47,517 bases of DNA from Microvirga sesbaniae (GTDB lineage: Bacteria > Pseudomonadota > Alphaproteobacteria > Rhizobiales > Beijerinckiaceae), in contig NZ_JAMXFJ010000029.1 in NCBI RefSeq assembly GCF_025460805.1, forward strand, positions 1 to 47,517, given 5' to 3'. Below, one piece after another: positions 32,799 to 41,270 of this stretch. The translations under genes were made by a program, and so were the position numbers. The notes below the pieces were generated by a model that had not been told where the DNA came from, made no database searches, and saw only the letters and a list, made by a program, of their open reading frames with translations. Within the stretch, counting starts at the first letter, position 1. Each line of letters opens with the position of its first letter.

Positions 32799-34640
32799 TC
32801 AGAACCGCCAGATCAGCGGCACGACGAAGACCGCGATGACGAAGAACCATAAGAGAAGGGGCAATCCCAGCTTCCAGTAATCGCCGAAAACATAGCCGCC
32901 GGGGCCCATCACCATCAGGTTCGTGGGCGTCGCGATGGGGGTCAGGAAAGCCCCCGCGGCGGCGACCGCGGTGCTCATCAGCACGGGACGCGGCGAGATC
33001 CCCATGCTGGTCGCAGCCGCGGCCCCGATCGGGATCACGATCAGGGCGGTCGCGGTGTTGCTGATCAACTGACCGAGGACTGCGGTGAGCACGAAGAGGC
33101 CGGCCAGGAGCGCGTAGGGACCGGCGCCGCCCACGAGGCCGACCAGACCTTCCGCCAGCAACCGGGCCGCCCCGGTCTCCACCATCGCGGTCGACAGCGG
33201 CATCAGCGCCCCGACCAGGATCACGGTCGTCCAGTCGACCGCCCGATAGGCCTGCTCGAGGGTCATGATCCGGGACAGGGTGATGGCGCCGGCGGCGAGG
33301 AGGCCCGCGACGGCGGGCGGCACGAGGCCGGTCGCGAGGAGGATGACCATGCAGATGAGCACGGCAATCGCCTGGTAGGCTCCCGGCCCAAGCGGCACCG
33401 CCTGGCGCCGCACCAGCTCGGGTGAGTTCACCACCAGCACGTCCGGGTCGCTGAGGTGAAGATCGAGCGCCTTCCAGGTCCCCTGGAGCAGCATGCTGTC
33501 CCCGGGATGCAGGGCCACACCCTGTCCGGACTTTTGGCCGCCCGTGCCGACCTCCGAGCCCGCCCGTTGCACGGCAAGGACCACGAGGTCGCCGCTGTCG
33601 GTGACCATGCCCGGGAAAACCGCCTGGCCGACAAGCCCGGACCGCGGCGGGATCACCACCTCGGCCAGACCGGACCTGCGGTTGAACAGCGTGTCCTCGC
33701 CCTGACCCGATGCGACGTCCTCGCGAAACGCGAGGTGCATCCGCGCCGCGAGAGAGGCGGCCGCCTCCGCGCCTGCCCGGATGAGGATGAGGTCTCCCTC
33801 CGAAACGGATCGGCGAAGCGGAGAGGGTCCGTCTCCGTCCTGAACCGAGATGAGTTGCACGTCTGCGAAGCGGGACAAGTCCAGCTCCGACGGAGAAAGG
33901 CCGATCAACGGCGAGGTGGCGCGCACACGGAGCCGGACGATGCCGTCGGCGAGCCCATACTGCTCCACCAGCGTCTTTGCATGACGACTGAGATCGGCCG
34001 GCATCTTGGCGCCGTTGCGTTGCGGCAGAAGGCGCTCGCCGAAGAGAACGATGATCGCCATGGTGCCGATCAGAAGGGGAAAGCCCACGAGGGTGAATTC
34101 GAAGAAGGCGAACTCGCCCACTCCGGCCTCCGATGCGGCCTCCGAGACGAGGACGTTCACCGGCGTGCCGGTGAGAGCAAGCATCGATCCCGCATGGGCC
34201 GAGAAGACGAGGGGCATCAGGAGCTGCGAGGATTTCCTCTTGAGGCGCACGGCCATGACCACAACAACCGGAAGCAGGGCGGCAACCGCACCGTTGACGC
34301 TGATCATGGCCGTGAGCAGAGCCACGAGGCTCATGGTGAGGAGCAGAAGACGCGTCCGGCTCTCCTGTCCCGCTCCCTGGATCAGGAGCTGACCGGCCCA
34401 GGCCGTCACGCCGGTGGCTTCCAGAGCCGCACTGACGACGAACAGGCAGGCGATGAAGATGACCGCAGGATCGCCGAACCCGCCGAGCGCCTGCTCCAGG
34501 GTCAGGACATGCGTGGCCCAGAGCCCCAGCGCGGTCGCCATCGCGACGACGACGACCGGCAGCTTGTTCCAGATGAACAGGACGACGGCTGCGGCGATGA
34601 TGACGGCGATATAGGTGATCGGGCTCAATCGCTCACTCAT
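32799..34640 (-). CDS. SLC13/DASS-type permease with two cytoplasmic RCK_C (TrkA-C) domains
   Basis: A 613-residue transporter. N-terminal helices (residues 8-195) include the NGAVAALLPVVVVMA and LALTGTPVNVLVSEAA hairpin. A soluble insert (about 210-410) holds two RCK_C-like domains (FADVQLISVQDGD, then GDLVVLAVQRAG). C-terminal helices (420-613) carry NTATALIVIPIGAAAATS and ATPTNLMVMGPGGY, which match the paired NTA/TPTN-like substrate and sodium site of the ion-transporter superfamily. The substrate could be a dicarboxylate, sulfate or another anion. Its ATG overlaps the stop of the M20 peptidase gene by eight bases, so it is the last gene of an operon with the peptidase and AbgT. Confidence 0.9.
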   Translation of the reverse strand: MSERLSPITYIAVIIAAAVVLFIWNKLPVVVVAMATALGLWATHVLTLEQALGGFGDPAVIFIACLFVVSAALEATGVTAWAGQLLIQGAGQESRTRLLLLTMSLVALLTAMISVNGAVAALLPVVVVMAVRLKRKSSQLLMPLVFSAHAGSMLALTGTPVNVLVSEAASEAGVGEFAFFEFTLVGFPLLIGTMAIIVLFGERLLPQRNGAKMPADLSRHAKTLVEQYGLADGIVRLRVRATSPLIGLSPSELDLSRFADVQLISVQDGDGPSPLRRSVSEGDLILIRAGAEAAASLAARMHLAFREDVASGQGEDTLFNRRSGLAEVVIPPRSGLVGQAVFPGMVTDSGDLVVLAVQRAGSEVGTGGQKSGQGVALHPGDSMLLQGTWKALDLHLSDPDVLVVNSPELVRRQAVPLGPGAYQAIAVLICMVILLATGLVPPAVAGLLAAGAITLSRIMTLEQAYRAVDWTTVILVGALMPLSTAMVETGAARLLAEGLVGLVGGAGPYALLAGLFVLTAVLGQLISNTATALIVIPIGAAAATSMGISPRPVLMSTAVAAAGAFLTPIATPTNLMVMGPGGYVFGDYWKLGLPLLLWFFVIAVFVVPLIWRF

Positions 34641-35838
34641 CCTCGATCGTGGCCAACAGCAGCGCGAGACGGCAGCCGGTCGCGAATTCCGGCAGGTTCA
34701 CGTATTCCTTGATGGTGTGGATCTCCGCCTGGCCGGCCCCGATGGTGACGGTCGGGACACCGTGCTTGTCGAGCCAGTTGGCATCCAGACCGCCGTTCGA
34801 GAACAGGTAGTTGGGCTTGAGGCCGAGCATGGTCATGGCCCGGGTCGCGCGCCGCACCACCGGCGTGGTCTCATCCAGGTTGAAGGGGGGATAGGATGGC
34901 GTATGGGTGAAGGTCATATCTGCCATTTCGCCTTGATCGTCCTTCACCGCTTCCCGACCCTTCCGGAAAGCCTGTTCAAATCCCTGCGCGATGGCCGCTG
35001 CGAATGCGGATGTGGGGCTTCGGGCCTCTCCCCTGATGAAAGCGTAGTCGGTCACGACGTTCGTCGCGTCCCCGGCGGCCTTGCCGTCCTTTCCGCCGAA
35101 GATCCCAACATTGCTCGTTCCCGTGCCGTCGCTCTTTGCGACCTTGCCGAACCACCCCTCCCGTTGCGCTTCCGCAAGCCCGATGGCGCCGACGAGAGTC
35201 GCCGAGATGCCCTTCTCGGGCGCGACGCCCGCATGCGAGGCCTTGCCCCGGATCTCGACCTCCCAGTTCTCCTGGCCGACCGCGCCGACGATCAGATCGT
35301 TCGGATCCTGGCCATCGACGTTGATGCACATCACCGCGCCGCCGAGATCGGCCGGGTCGAGTTCGCGCGCGCCGTGCAGGCCGCTTTCCTCCCGCACCGT
35401 GAAGAGAAGCGTGATGGGCGGGTGCGCCAGGCCGTGCTTCAGAAGGGTCTCGGCCAGGATGACGAGAATGGCGCATCCGGTGCGGTTGTCGCCGCCGAGG
35501 GCCGTCGTGCCGTCTCCGACGATGCGGTCGCCTTCGCGTCGCGGCTTGGCGCCCGCACAGAGCGGCACCGTATCGAGATGGGTCGCGAACAGAAGCCGCG
35601 GTCCCGGTCGGGTGCCGGGCAGATCGACGATCAGGTTCCCCGTTTCCGTCGGGATCGGAATACGCTTGTGCGCGTCATCGAAGCGGATCGCGGAGGCGGG
35701 AACGCCGGCCGTCTTCAGCGCCTCGGACACGGCCGCGGCGATTTGGCCTTCCTGCCCGGTCACGCCCTCCACCGAGAGGAACCGCATCAGGTGAGCTTCG
35801 GCGGCGGCGGCATCGAGGGGGAGGGCAAAGCTGTCCAT
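34633..35838 (-). CDS. M20 family metallopeptidase, PepT-like
   Basis: A 401-residue di-zinc peptidase. The metal and catalytic residues are visible: H87 and D89 (FATHLDTV), D117 bridging (LGGDNRTG), E150/E151 (VREESGLHG), D175 (INVDGQDP) and H374 (HTIKEYVNL). The lid/dimerisation domain begins near 185 (GKASHAGVAPEKG). These fit tripeptidase T-like enzymes that trim short peptides, or relatives that cleave aminobenzoyl-glutamate. It sits 35 bases after AbgT and overlaps the SLC13 start, so uptake and cleavage of one substrate class is likely. Start: ATG 35836-35838 after GGAATGAG; the same frame stays open far upstream only as a shadow of AbgT. Confidence 0.9.
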   Translation of the reverse strand: MDSFALPLDAAAAEAHLMRFLSVEGVTGQEGQIAAAVSEALKTAGVPASAIRFDDAHKRIPIPTETGNLIVDLPGTRPGPRLLFATHLDTVPLCAGAKPRREGDRIVGDGTTALGGDNRTGCAILVILAETLLKHGLAHPPITLLFTVREESGLHGARELDPADLGGAVMCINVDGQDPNDLIVGAVGQENWEVEIRGKASHAGVAPEKGISATLVGAIGLAEAQREGWFGKVAKSDGTGTSNVGIFGGKDGKAAGDATNVVTDYAFIRGEARSPTSAFAAAIAQGFEQAFRKGREAVKDDQGEMADMTFTHTPSYPPFNLDETTPVVRRATRAMTMLGLKPNYLFSNGGLDANWLDKHGVPTVTIGAGQAEIHTIKEYVNLPEFATGCRLALLLATIEDE

Positions 35839-35873
35839 CGTCTCATTCCGTTGCTTGCGGTTGCCCGGCAGGT

Positions 35874-37427
35874 TCACAGCCCCCAGGGGAGCCCGAACAT
35901 CTTCCAGAGGGCGAAAAGGGCCGTCCAAAGAACGAACATCCACACCACATAAGGGAGCATCAGCGACACGATGGTGCCGACACCCGCCGTCCGGTCGTAT
36001 CTCTGGGCGAATCCCACGACCAGGGCGAAATACGCGTTCAGGGGCGTGATCGCGTTCATCGGCGAGTCGCCGACCCGATAGGCGGCGAGCACCGCCTCCG
36101 GCTCGACCCCGAGCTTCATGAGCAAGGGCACGAAGACCGGGGCGAAGATCGCCCATTTGGCGATGGCGCCGGTCAGCAGCAGGTCGATGATCGCCACCAC
36201 GACGATGAAGCCGAGCAGCAGCGGCAGCGCGCCGATGTTGGCCGCCTGCAACGCGCCCGACAGGCTGAGCGCCATCACGGTGCCCATGTTGGTATAGGTG
36301 AAGTAGGCGACGAACTGGCTCAGGACGAAGAACAGGAAGATCGTGCCGCCGAGGCTCTTCACCGCCTTCTCGATAGCGGCGATCACCTCGGGCAGCGTCC
36401 TGAGAGTCCCGGCGCCGATGCCATAGGTCCACCCGGTCACGAGGAACATGAGCATGATCAGCGCGATCAGCCCGTTCATGAACGGCGAGTTGCCGATGAG
36501 TTCCCGCGTGTCGGGGTTGCGCAGCGGGGCGCCCGGCGGAAGGGTCAGGAGGCAGAAGACGGCGATCAGCGCGATGAGCCCGATGCCCGCGAAGCGTAGG
36601 CCCCGCGAGTCCTGCTCCGACAATTCGGCGGCCTGCTCGGTCGTCGTTCCCTCGGCGGCCAGCCTGGGATCGTAGGTTCCCAGCCGGGGCGCGATCACGC
36701 GGTCGGTGATGAAGGCCACCACGACGGTGAGGAACAGCACCGAGGCGAACGAAAACCAGACATTCGAGGCGAGCCCGATGGAACGGTTGGGATCGACCAG
36801 ATGAGCCGCGTCGTTGGTGAACTCGACGAGCACCGCGTCGAGCGGCTTGATCAGCATGTTGACGGTAAAAGCGCCCGCCACGGCGGCGAAGCCCAGGGCG
36901 AGCCCGGCCAGGGGATGGCGCCCCACGGCCAGATAGGCGACGCCCGCGAGCGGGATCAGGACCAGATAGCCCGCATCGGCCGCGATGCTGGCGATGATGC
37001 CGACGAAGGACAGGATGTAGGTCAGCGCCCAGGCCGGCGACACGATGACGAGCTTGCGGATCAACGCGGTCACCAGGCCGGATTCCTCGGCCACGCCCGC
37101 GCCGATCATCGCGACGATCATGAGTCCGACCGCCGTGAAGCCCATGAAATTCGGGATCAAGGATGCGTAGATGAAGCGGATGCCGTCCGCGGTCAGAAGG
37201 CTGCGGATCTCCGTGGTGGCCGTCTCGACCTGGTGCGTGTCGGGGTTGATGCGCTCGAAGGAGACGGCCGCCCCGAACAGGCTGAGCACGGCTGAGAGAA
37301 CGACCACGACGCCGATGAGGATCAGGAAGATCACGACCGGATGGGGAACCATGTTCCCCACGCGCTCGACGCCGTCGAGAAACCGCTGCATCGTGGTCTT
37401 CGGCGCGATTTCCGTGCTGGTTGTCAT
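35874..37427 (-). CDS. AbgT-family transporter
   Basis: A 517-residue inner-membrane transporter of the AbgT family, whose E. coli member takes up p-aminobenzoyl-glutamate and whose other members export sulfonamides. About eleven helices are evident. Family motifs include IASIAADAGYLVLIPLAG near 147-164 and YRVGDSPMNAITPLNAYFAL near 440-460. The ATG at 37425-37427 follows AAGGGCGAG. It is the promoter-proximal gene of the operon with the M20 peptidase and SLC13 permease, which supports import of a peptide-like substrate rather than drug export. Confidence 0.92.
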   Translation of the reverse strand: MTTSTEIAPKTTMQRFLDGVERVGNMVPHPVVIFLILIGVVVVLSAVLSLFGAAVSFERINPDTHQVETATTEIRSLLTADGIRFIYASLIPNFMGFTAVGLMIVAMIGAGVAEESGLVTALIRKLVIVSPAWALTYILSFVGIIASIAADAGYLVLIPLAGVAYLAVGRHPLAGLALGFAAVAGAFTVNMLIKPLDAVLVEFTNDAAHLVDPNRSIGLASNVWFSFASVLFLTVVVAFITDRVIAPRLGTYDPRLAAEGTTTEQAAELSEQDSRGLRFAGIGLIALIAVFCLLTLPPGAPLRNPDTRELIGNSPFMNGLIALIMLMFLVTGWTYGIGAGTLRTLPEVIAAIEKAVKSLGGTIFLFFVLSQFVAYFTYTNMGTVMALSLSGALQAANIGALPLLLGFIVVVAIIDLLLTGAIAKWAIFAPVFVPLLMKLGVEPEAVLAAYRVGDSPMNAITPLNAYFALVVGFAQRYDRTAGVGTIVSLMLPYVVWMFVLWTALFALWKMFGLPWGL

Positions 37428-37494
37428 TTCTCGCCCTTGAGCTAGAGGGCCCCACGACAGGAGGCACGACACGCAGCTGTGCACTGACCGGGCT

Positions 37495-37663
37495 AAAGCA
37501 TTGGACGTGTCATCGACCTCACGCCCGACGCTTCAAGCTTTAGCTTTAGAGCATCTTTTCACGCAAAACCGGTTCCCACTTTTGCGCTCGATGCTTCAAG
37601 CTTTTGTTGTGGAGCATCTTTCCACGCAAAACCGGTTCCCACTTTTGCGCTCGATGCTCTAGG
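37495..37663. repeat. Duplicated palindromic elements upstream of AbgT
   Basis: Two near-identical copies of AAAACCGGTTCCCACTTTTG plus flanks (GAGCATCTTTTCACGC before, CGATGCT after) lie about 74 bases apart at 37565 and 37627 onward. They are preceded by a GCATTGGACGTGTCATCGAC segment related to 18122-18150. Frames through them give spurious peptides. Confidence 0.8.
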
Positions 37664-38221
37664 TGTCCAGCAATGAGCGGAACTGGCGACACTCAATCCG
37701 CAGGCTCGTGGCAATCGTTCTCGAGATCCGACACGGAGACATGGACCCTGGAGACATGGACTCTGAAGACTTGGGCTCTATCGAGCAAAATGCCCGTTCT
37801 TCAGGTCACCCGGGGAGGGATTATGGTCTCTTTCCAACATGGTGACAAGCAATAAATCCTTGGATTCTCGATGCGAGCGGCCGGCTTCGCCATCTGCCAT
37901 GAACCCGGCAGCAGGGTTCCTCGACGAGATGGCAGGCTTTCCGGTCCCGGCCTCAGCCGTGCATCGACATTCGGCCGTCGAGAATGCGGGAACACCTCGC
38001 AATCCCTGCGGCGCACGCGTTCCCGATGTCTCGCGATTTGCTCCTGCCGCGGACTGCCGGTATCCTGTTGCGCGATCTTGCGCGAGCGGGCGCTCCGCAA
38101 GCTCCGGCGAGCGCCGGCGAGCGCCGGCGAGCGGCTTCGGATTGCAGACCGGTCCGATGGCGCCGGCCCGCGATTATGGCGGGGCTCATCGCCATGGCTG
38201 CCATGGACCGGGAGGGACGAC
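37664..38221. other. Intergenic region upstream of the AI-2E-type permease
   Basis: About 560 bases without a credible gene. It contains two copies of a 15-base GAGACATGGACYCTG repeat at 37736-37765 and three copies of the 10-base unit CGGCGAGCGC at 38106-38135. Overlapping frames on both strands are open but look random. Confidence 0.5.
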
Positions 38222-39325
38222 GTGGATCAACCTCATGTTCCCGTGGACGAGACCCGTCGTGGCCCCTCTCGCATCGAGTCGACGAACTGGGCCCTGATGA
38301 CGATGACGACCCTGATCGTCCTCGGGGCGATCTACGTGGCCGAGGCCGTCATCGCACCGGTGGCCTTCGCGCTGTTCCTGATCGCGATCATGTGGCCGTT
38401 GCAGGCCCGGCTCCAGGCCTTCGTTCCGCGTCTCGTCGCCCTGGCGATCAGCGTCCTGTTGCTGGTGACTGCGTTCAGCGGCTTTGCCTCGCTGGTGGTC
38501 TGGGCCTTCAGCCGGGTCGGACGCTGGATCCTCCTCAATCTGGGCCGCTTCCAGGCGATCTACAATCAGATGACGGCATGGCTCGAGGAGCAGGGGATCG
38601 TCGTGGCGAGCCTCTGGGCGGATCACTTCAACATCAGCTGGATCGTGGGTCTCATGCAGAAGTTCACGGGCCAGGTCAACACGACCCTGAGCTTCTGGCT
38701 CATCGTCCTCGTATACGTGATTATCGGGCTGCTCGAAGTCGAAGGAACGGCGCGGAAGATCGGAACTTTGCCGGATCAACGGGTGTCACGGGTCCTGCTC
38801 GCGGGCGGCGCGGAAGCGGCCGTGAAGATCCGCCGCTACATGGTGGTGCGAACCGTGATGAGCGCTCTGACCGGCGCGCTCGTCTGGCTCTTCGCGGAGC
38901 TCTTCGGATTGCCGCTCGCCCAGGAGTGGGGGGTGATTGCCTTCACGTTGAACTACATCCCTTTCATCGGGCCGTTCATCGCGACCCTGTTCCCCACGTT
39001 GCTCGCGATGGTGCAGTTCGATACCTGGCAGGCCGTCATCACGGTCTTCGCGTGCCTGAACGTGATTCAGTTCGTGGTTGGAAGCTATATCGAGCCTCGC
39101 CTCTCCGGAAGCGTGCTCGCCATGTCGCCGTTCGTCGTGCTGTTCTCGATCTTCCTCTGGACGTTCCTGTGGGGCCTGCCGGGGACGTTCATCGGGCTTC
39201 CGATCACGATTGCCGTTCTCACCTTCTGTGCTCAGGATCCGGCGACGCGGTGGCTGGCGGTTCAGCTCGGGCCACCGGACGAGGCGGATGAACCGCTCCC
39301 CGATCGTCCCCATCGGAAAACGTGA
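38222..39325 (+). CDS. AI-2E family (PerM-like) transporter
   Basis: A 367-residue inner-membrane protein with the AI-2E/UPF0118 layout. Helices lie at about 27-50 and 52-85, an extracytoplasmic domain at 90-150, and then a cluster of helices to 345 including NYIPFIGPFIATLFPTLLA and the conserved PRLSGSVLAMSPFVVL. Family members export autoinducer-2 or act as sodium/proton antiporters. The start is GTG at 38222, behind GGGAGGGACGAC. The first ATG, 26 codons on, has no site. The last 107 bases overlap the 3' end of the convergent phosphoesterase gene. Confidence 0.88.
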   Translation: MDQPHVPVDETRRGPSRIESTNWALMTMTTLIVLGAIYVAEAVIAPVAFALFLIAIMWPLQARLQAFVPRLVALAISVLLLVTAFSGFASLVVWAFSRVGRWILLNLGRFQAIYNQMTAWLEEQGIVVASLWADHFNISWIVGLMQKFTGQVNTTLSFWLIVLVYVIIGLLEVEGTARKIGTLPDQRVSRVLLAGGAEAAVKIRRYMVVRTVMSALTGALVWLFAELFGLPLAQEWGVIAFTLNYIPFIGPFIATLFPTLLAMVQFDTWQAVITVFACLNVIQFVVGSYIEPRLSGSVLAMSPFVVLFSIFLWTFLWGLPGTFIGLPITIAVLTFCAQDPATRWLAVQLGPPDEADEPLPDRPHRKT

Positions 39326-41066
39326 CTTCGACCCGTTCGGGCCTGGCGAGCTGAAGCCCGCCATCGACCATCGCGAGGGTATGGACCAGGAAGGAGGCGC
39401 TCTCGACCGGCGCCCCCTGCATGACCTGCGACGACGCGGAGACGATCCGGACGCTCGCGCATTGTCCGATCCACTCCGTGTGACGATGACCATGGACCAC
39501 CACGAGGCGCCGGGCGAAGGGCCGAAGCTGTCGGACGAACCACGATCCGTTGATGAGGGCCGTGCCGATGCGCTCCGAGAACGCCCGCGCCGGCGTGGGA
39601 TATTCGACCACGTGATGATGAAGGGCGACGATCCAGCCGGCGCGGGGATAAAGCTCCATGGCGGCCGCCAGATCCTGCGCTTGCAGCGCCGACATGATCC
39701 CGAGGGCATTCGTGAAGGAGAAGTGGGTCTGGGCGTTCGAGTTGAGAAGCGCCACGCCGATGCCTTCCTCCGTTGTCGGCGGGACGATCAGGGGAAATGC
39801 ATCGTCCCATATCCGAGCCAGTCGCAGGGACCGGCGGAGCCCTCCTGTCTCGGCAAAGGCCTGGATGTCGTTCCTGTACGGGGCAAGTCTCTCCGAAAGA
39901 GTGCGACCCAGGCGCCCCGCCTCGGAATCGAAGCAGAAGACCCTGCCTCCGTGCAGGGCTTCGAGCGCCGAGAGGGTCCTGAGTTGGCGCAGGCGCTTGC
40001 CAGGACTGGTCGGCAGCTCGAGCCGGGCCGGATTCGCGCGGTCGACCACGTTCACGTCATGGTTCCCGGGCAGGATCAGGATGCGTTCGGCCAGATCGGG
40101 ATAGGCGGCGACCGCGTCGATGAACTCCGCCCACTCGGCCGACCGGCCGGCATCGGTCATGTCGCCGGTGATCAGGACCAGATCGACCGGATCGTGCCTG
40201 TGGAGCGAGGCGAGGCGATCGACGACACGGTGCATTCTTGCGTTGCCCTGCGGCCCGGTCCTCCCGCTTTCGATCCGGAACCCATAGCGCTCTCCGACCG
40301 CATGGAGGTCGGACAGGTGCGCGATCCGCCATGTCCGGACGCCGGACGGGATCTCGGCGAAGGTCATGAGGTCGGCCGGCCGGCCCAGGGCACCATCGGC
40401 CGCCGCCCAGACGAGGGCCGCTCCCATGACATAGCATCCGACGATGACCACCGCGTTGGCGAGAGCGGGACCGATCAGCTGGAGCGGCGCGAAAACGTCG
40501 CCCGCATGGCCGATCCAGCGCGACGCGGGCCAGGCAAGCAGGACGGACCAGAGCGACAGTCCGCTCAGCAGCAGGCCTCCGCCCAGGGCCGCGGCAGCGT
40601 AGAGCCGCGTGCGCTGCCGCGGTTTGAGGCCGGGAGCGAGCCTGCCGCCGATATGGCGCAGGCCTTCCCGGAACAGAGCATAGACCGGCTGTACGGCCAG
40701 TGCATTGAGCGACCAGAAGCTTTGCTCGGCGGCGCGCAGCACGGGCCTGCCGCCGACCCAGGCGAGCGCCACGAGGCCTCCGACGATCAGCAGCGACCAG
40801 AACCCTGCCAGCGCGGTCGCGAGCTGCCGGGATATGGTGTTGGCCCATCCCAGGATCACCAGCGGGGCAAGCCCGAGGAGAACCGCCGGAAGGCCGATCA
40901 GCATGATCCAGGCCGCAAAAAGCTTGGGGAGGCTGATTTCGGCGAGAAGGCGACCGCCGATCGCGATCAGCGACCGGCTCTTGGGGCTCGCGACGTCATC
41001 CTCGATGTCGCCGCCGCGCGGGTCGATGAGAAAGGGAATGCCGGGATCGACGGTCGTCTCCCGCAT
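39219..41066 (-). CDS. Membrane-anchored calcineurin-like metallophosphoesterase
   Basis: A 615-residue protein. The N-terminal 230 residues contain about five membrane helices. The phosphoesterase domain starts at residue 247 and shows all metal motifs in order: D253-x-H255 (HLSDLHAVG), GDMTD, GNHDVN, a His in ALHHHVV and GHRH in VVHGHRHTE. Such enzymes hydrolyse phosphodiesters or lipid pyrophosphates; the membrane part suggests a lipid or envelope substrate (inference). I chose the ATG at 41064-41066 after AGGAGACAGGGACG. ATGs at 41105 and 41153 are alternatives, the latter also with a GAGGAG site. The 3' end overlaps the AI-2E gene by 107 bases. Confidence 0.87.
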   Translation of the reverse strand: MRETTVDPGIPFLIDPRGGDIEDDVASPKSRSLIAIGGRLLAEISLPKLFAAWIMLIGLPAVLLGLAPLVILGWANTISRQLATALAGFWSLLIVGGLVALAWVGGRPVLRAAEQSFWSLNALAVQPVYALFREGLRHIGGRLAPGLKPRQRTRLYAAAALGGGLLLSGLSLWSVLLAWPASRWIGHAGDVFAPLQLIGPALANAVVIVGCYVMGAALVWAAADGALGRPADLMTFAEIPSGVRTWRIAHLSDLHAVGERYGFRIESGRTGPQGNARMHRVVDRLASLHRHDPVDLVLITGDMTDAGRSAEWAEFIDAVAAYPDLAERILILPGNHDVNVVDRANPARLELPTSPGKRLRQLRTLSALEALHGGRVFCFDSEAGRLGRTLSERLAPYRNDIQAFAETGGLRRSLRLARIWDDAFPLIVPPTTEEGIGVALLNSNAQTHFSFTNALGIMSALQAQDLAAAMELYPRAGWIVALHHHVVEYPTPARAFSERIGTALINGSWFVRQLRPFARRLVVVHGHRHTEWIGQCASVRIVSASSQVMQGAPVESASFLVHTLAMVDGGLQLARPERVEVTFSDGDDRGAVHPPRPVARAEPPATASPDPEHRR

Positions 41067-41270
41067 CGTCCCTGTCTCCTGCCCGGACGGTGACTTGCTC
41101 ATCATGGCCGATTCCGGTCGTTGCTCGAAAGTGCGAAACCCAGGGGCGCTCATCCGGTCGGGTCTCCTCGGGTCCGGTGACCCGATGCCGTCGGCGCATC
41201 GTCGCGGCCTTCGGGGCGCTCCAGGACAATGACACGATCCGAGCCCCGGGGCACGCCTGGGGACCGGACA

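Noticed and set aside
35839..37467. A continuous open frame of 944 codons covering the M20 peptidase and running upstream through the AbgT gene
   Set aside because: The upstream 543 codons are a GC-skew shadow of AbgT in another frame; they are Arg/His/Gly rich without any domain, and the peptidase has its own ATG at 35838.
37604..37855. 83-codon plus-strand frame in the palindromic elements upstream of AbgT
   Set aside because: Its start is translated repeat sequence that also appears near 18150, and the rest follows a short tandem repeat.
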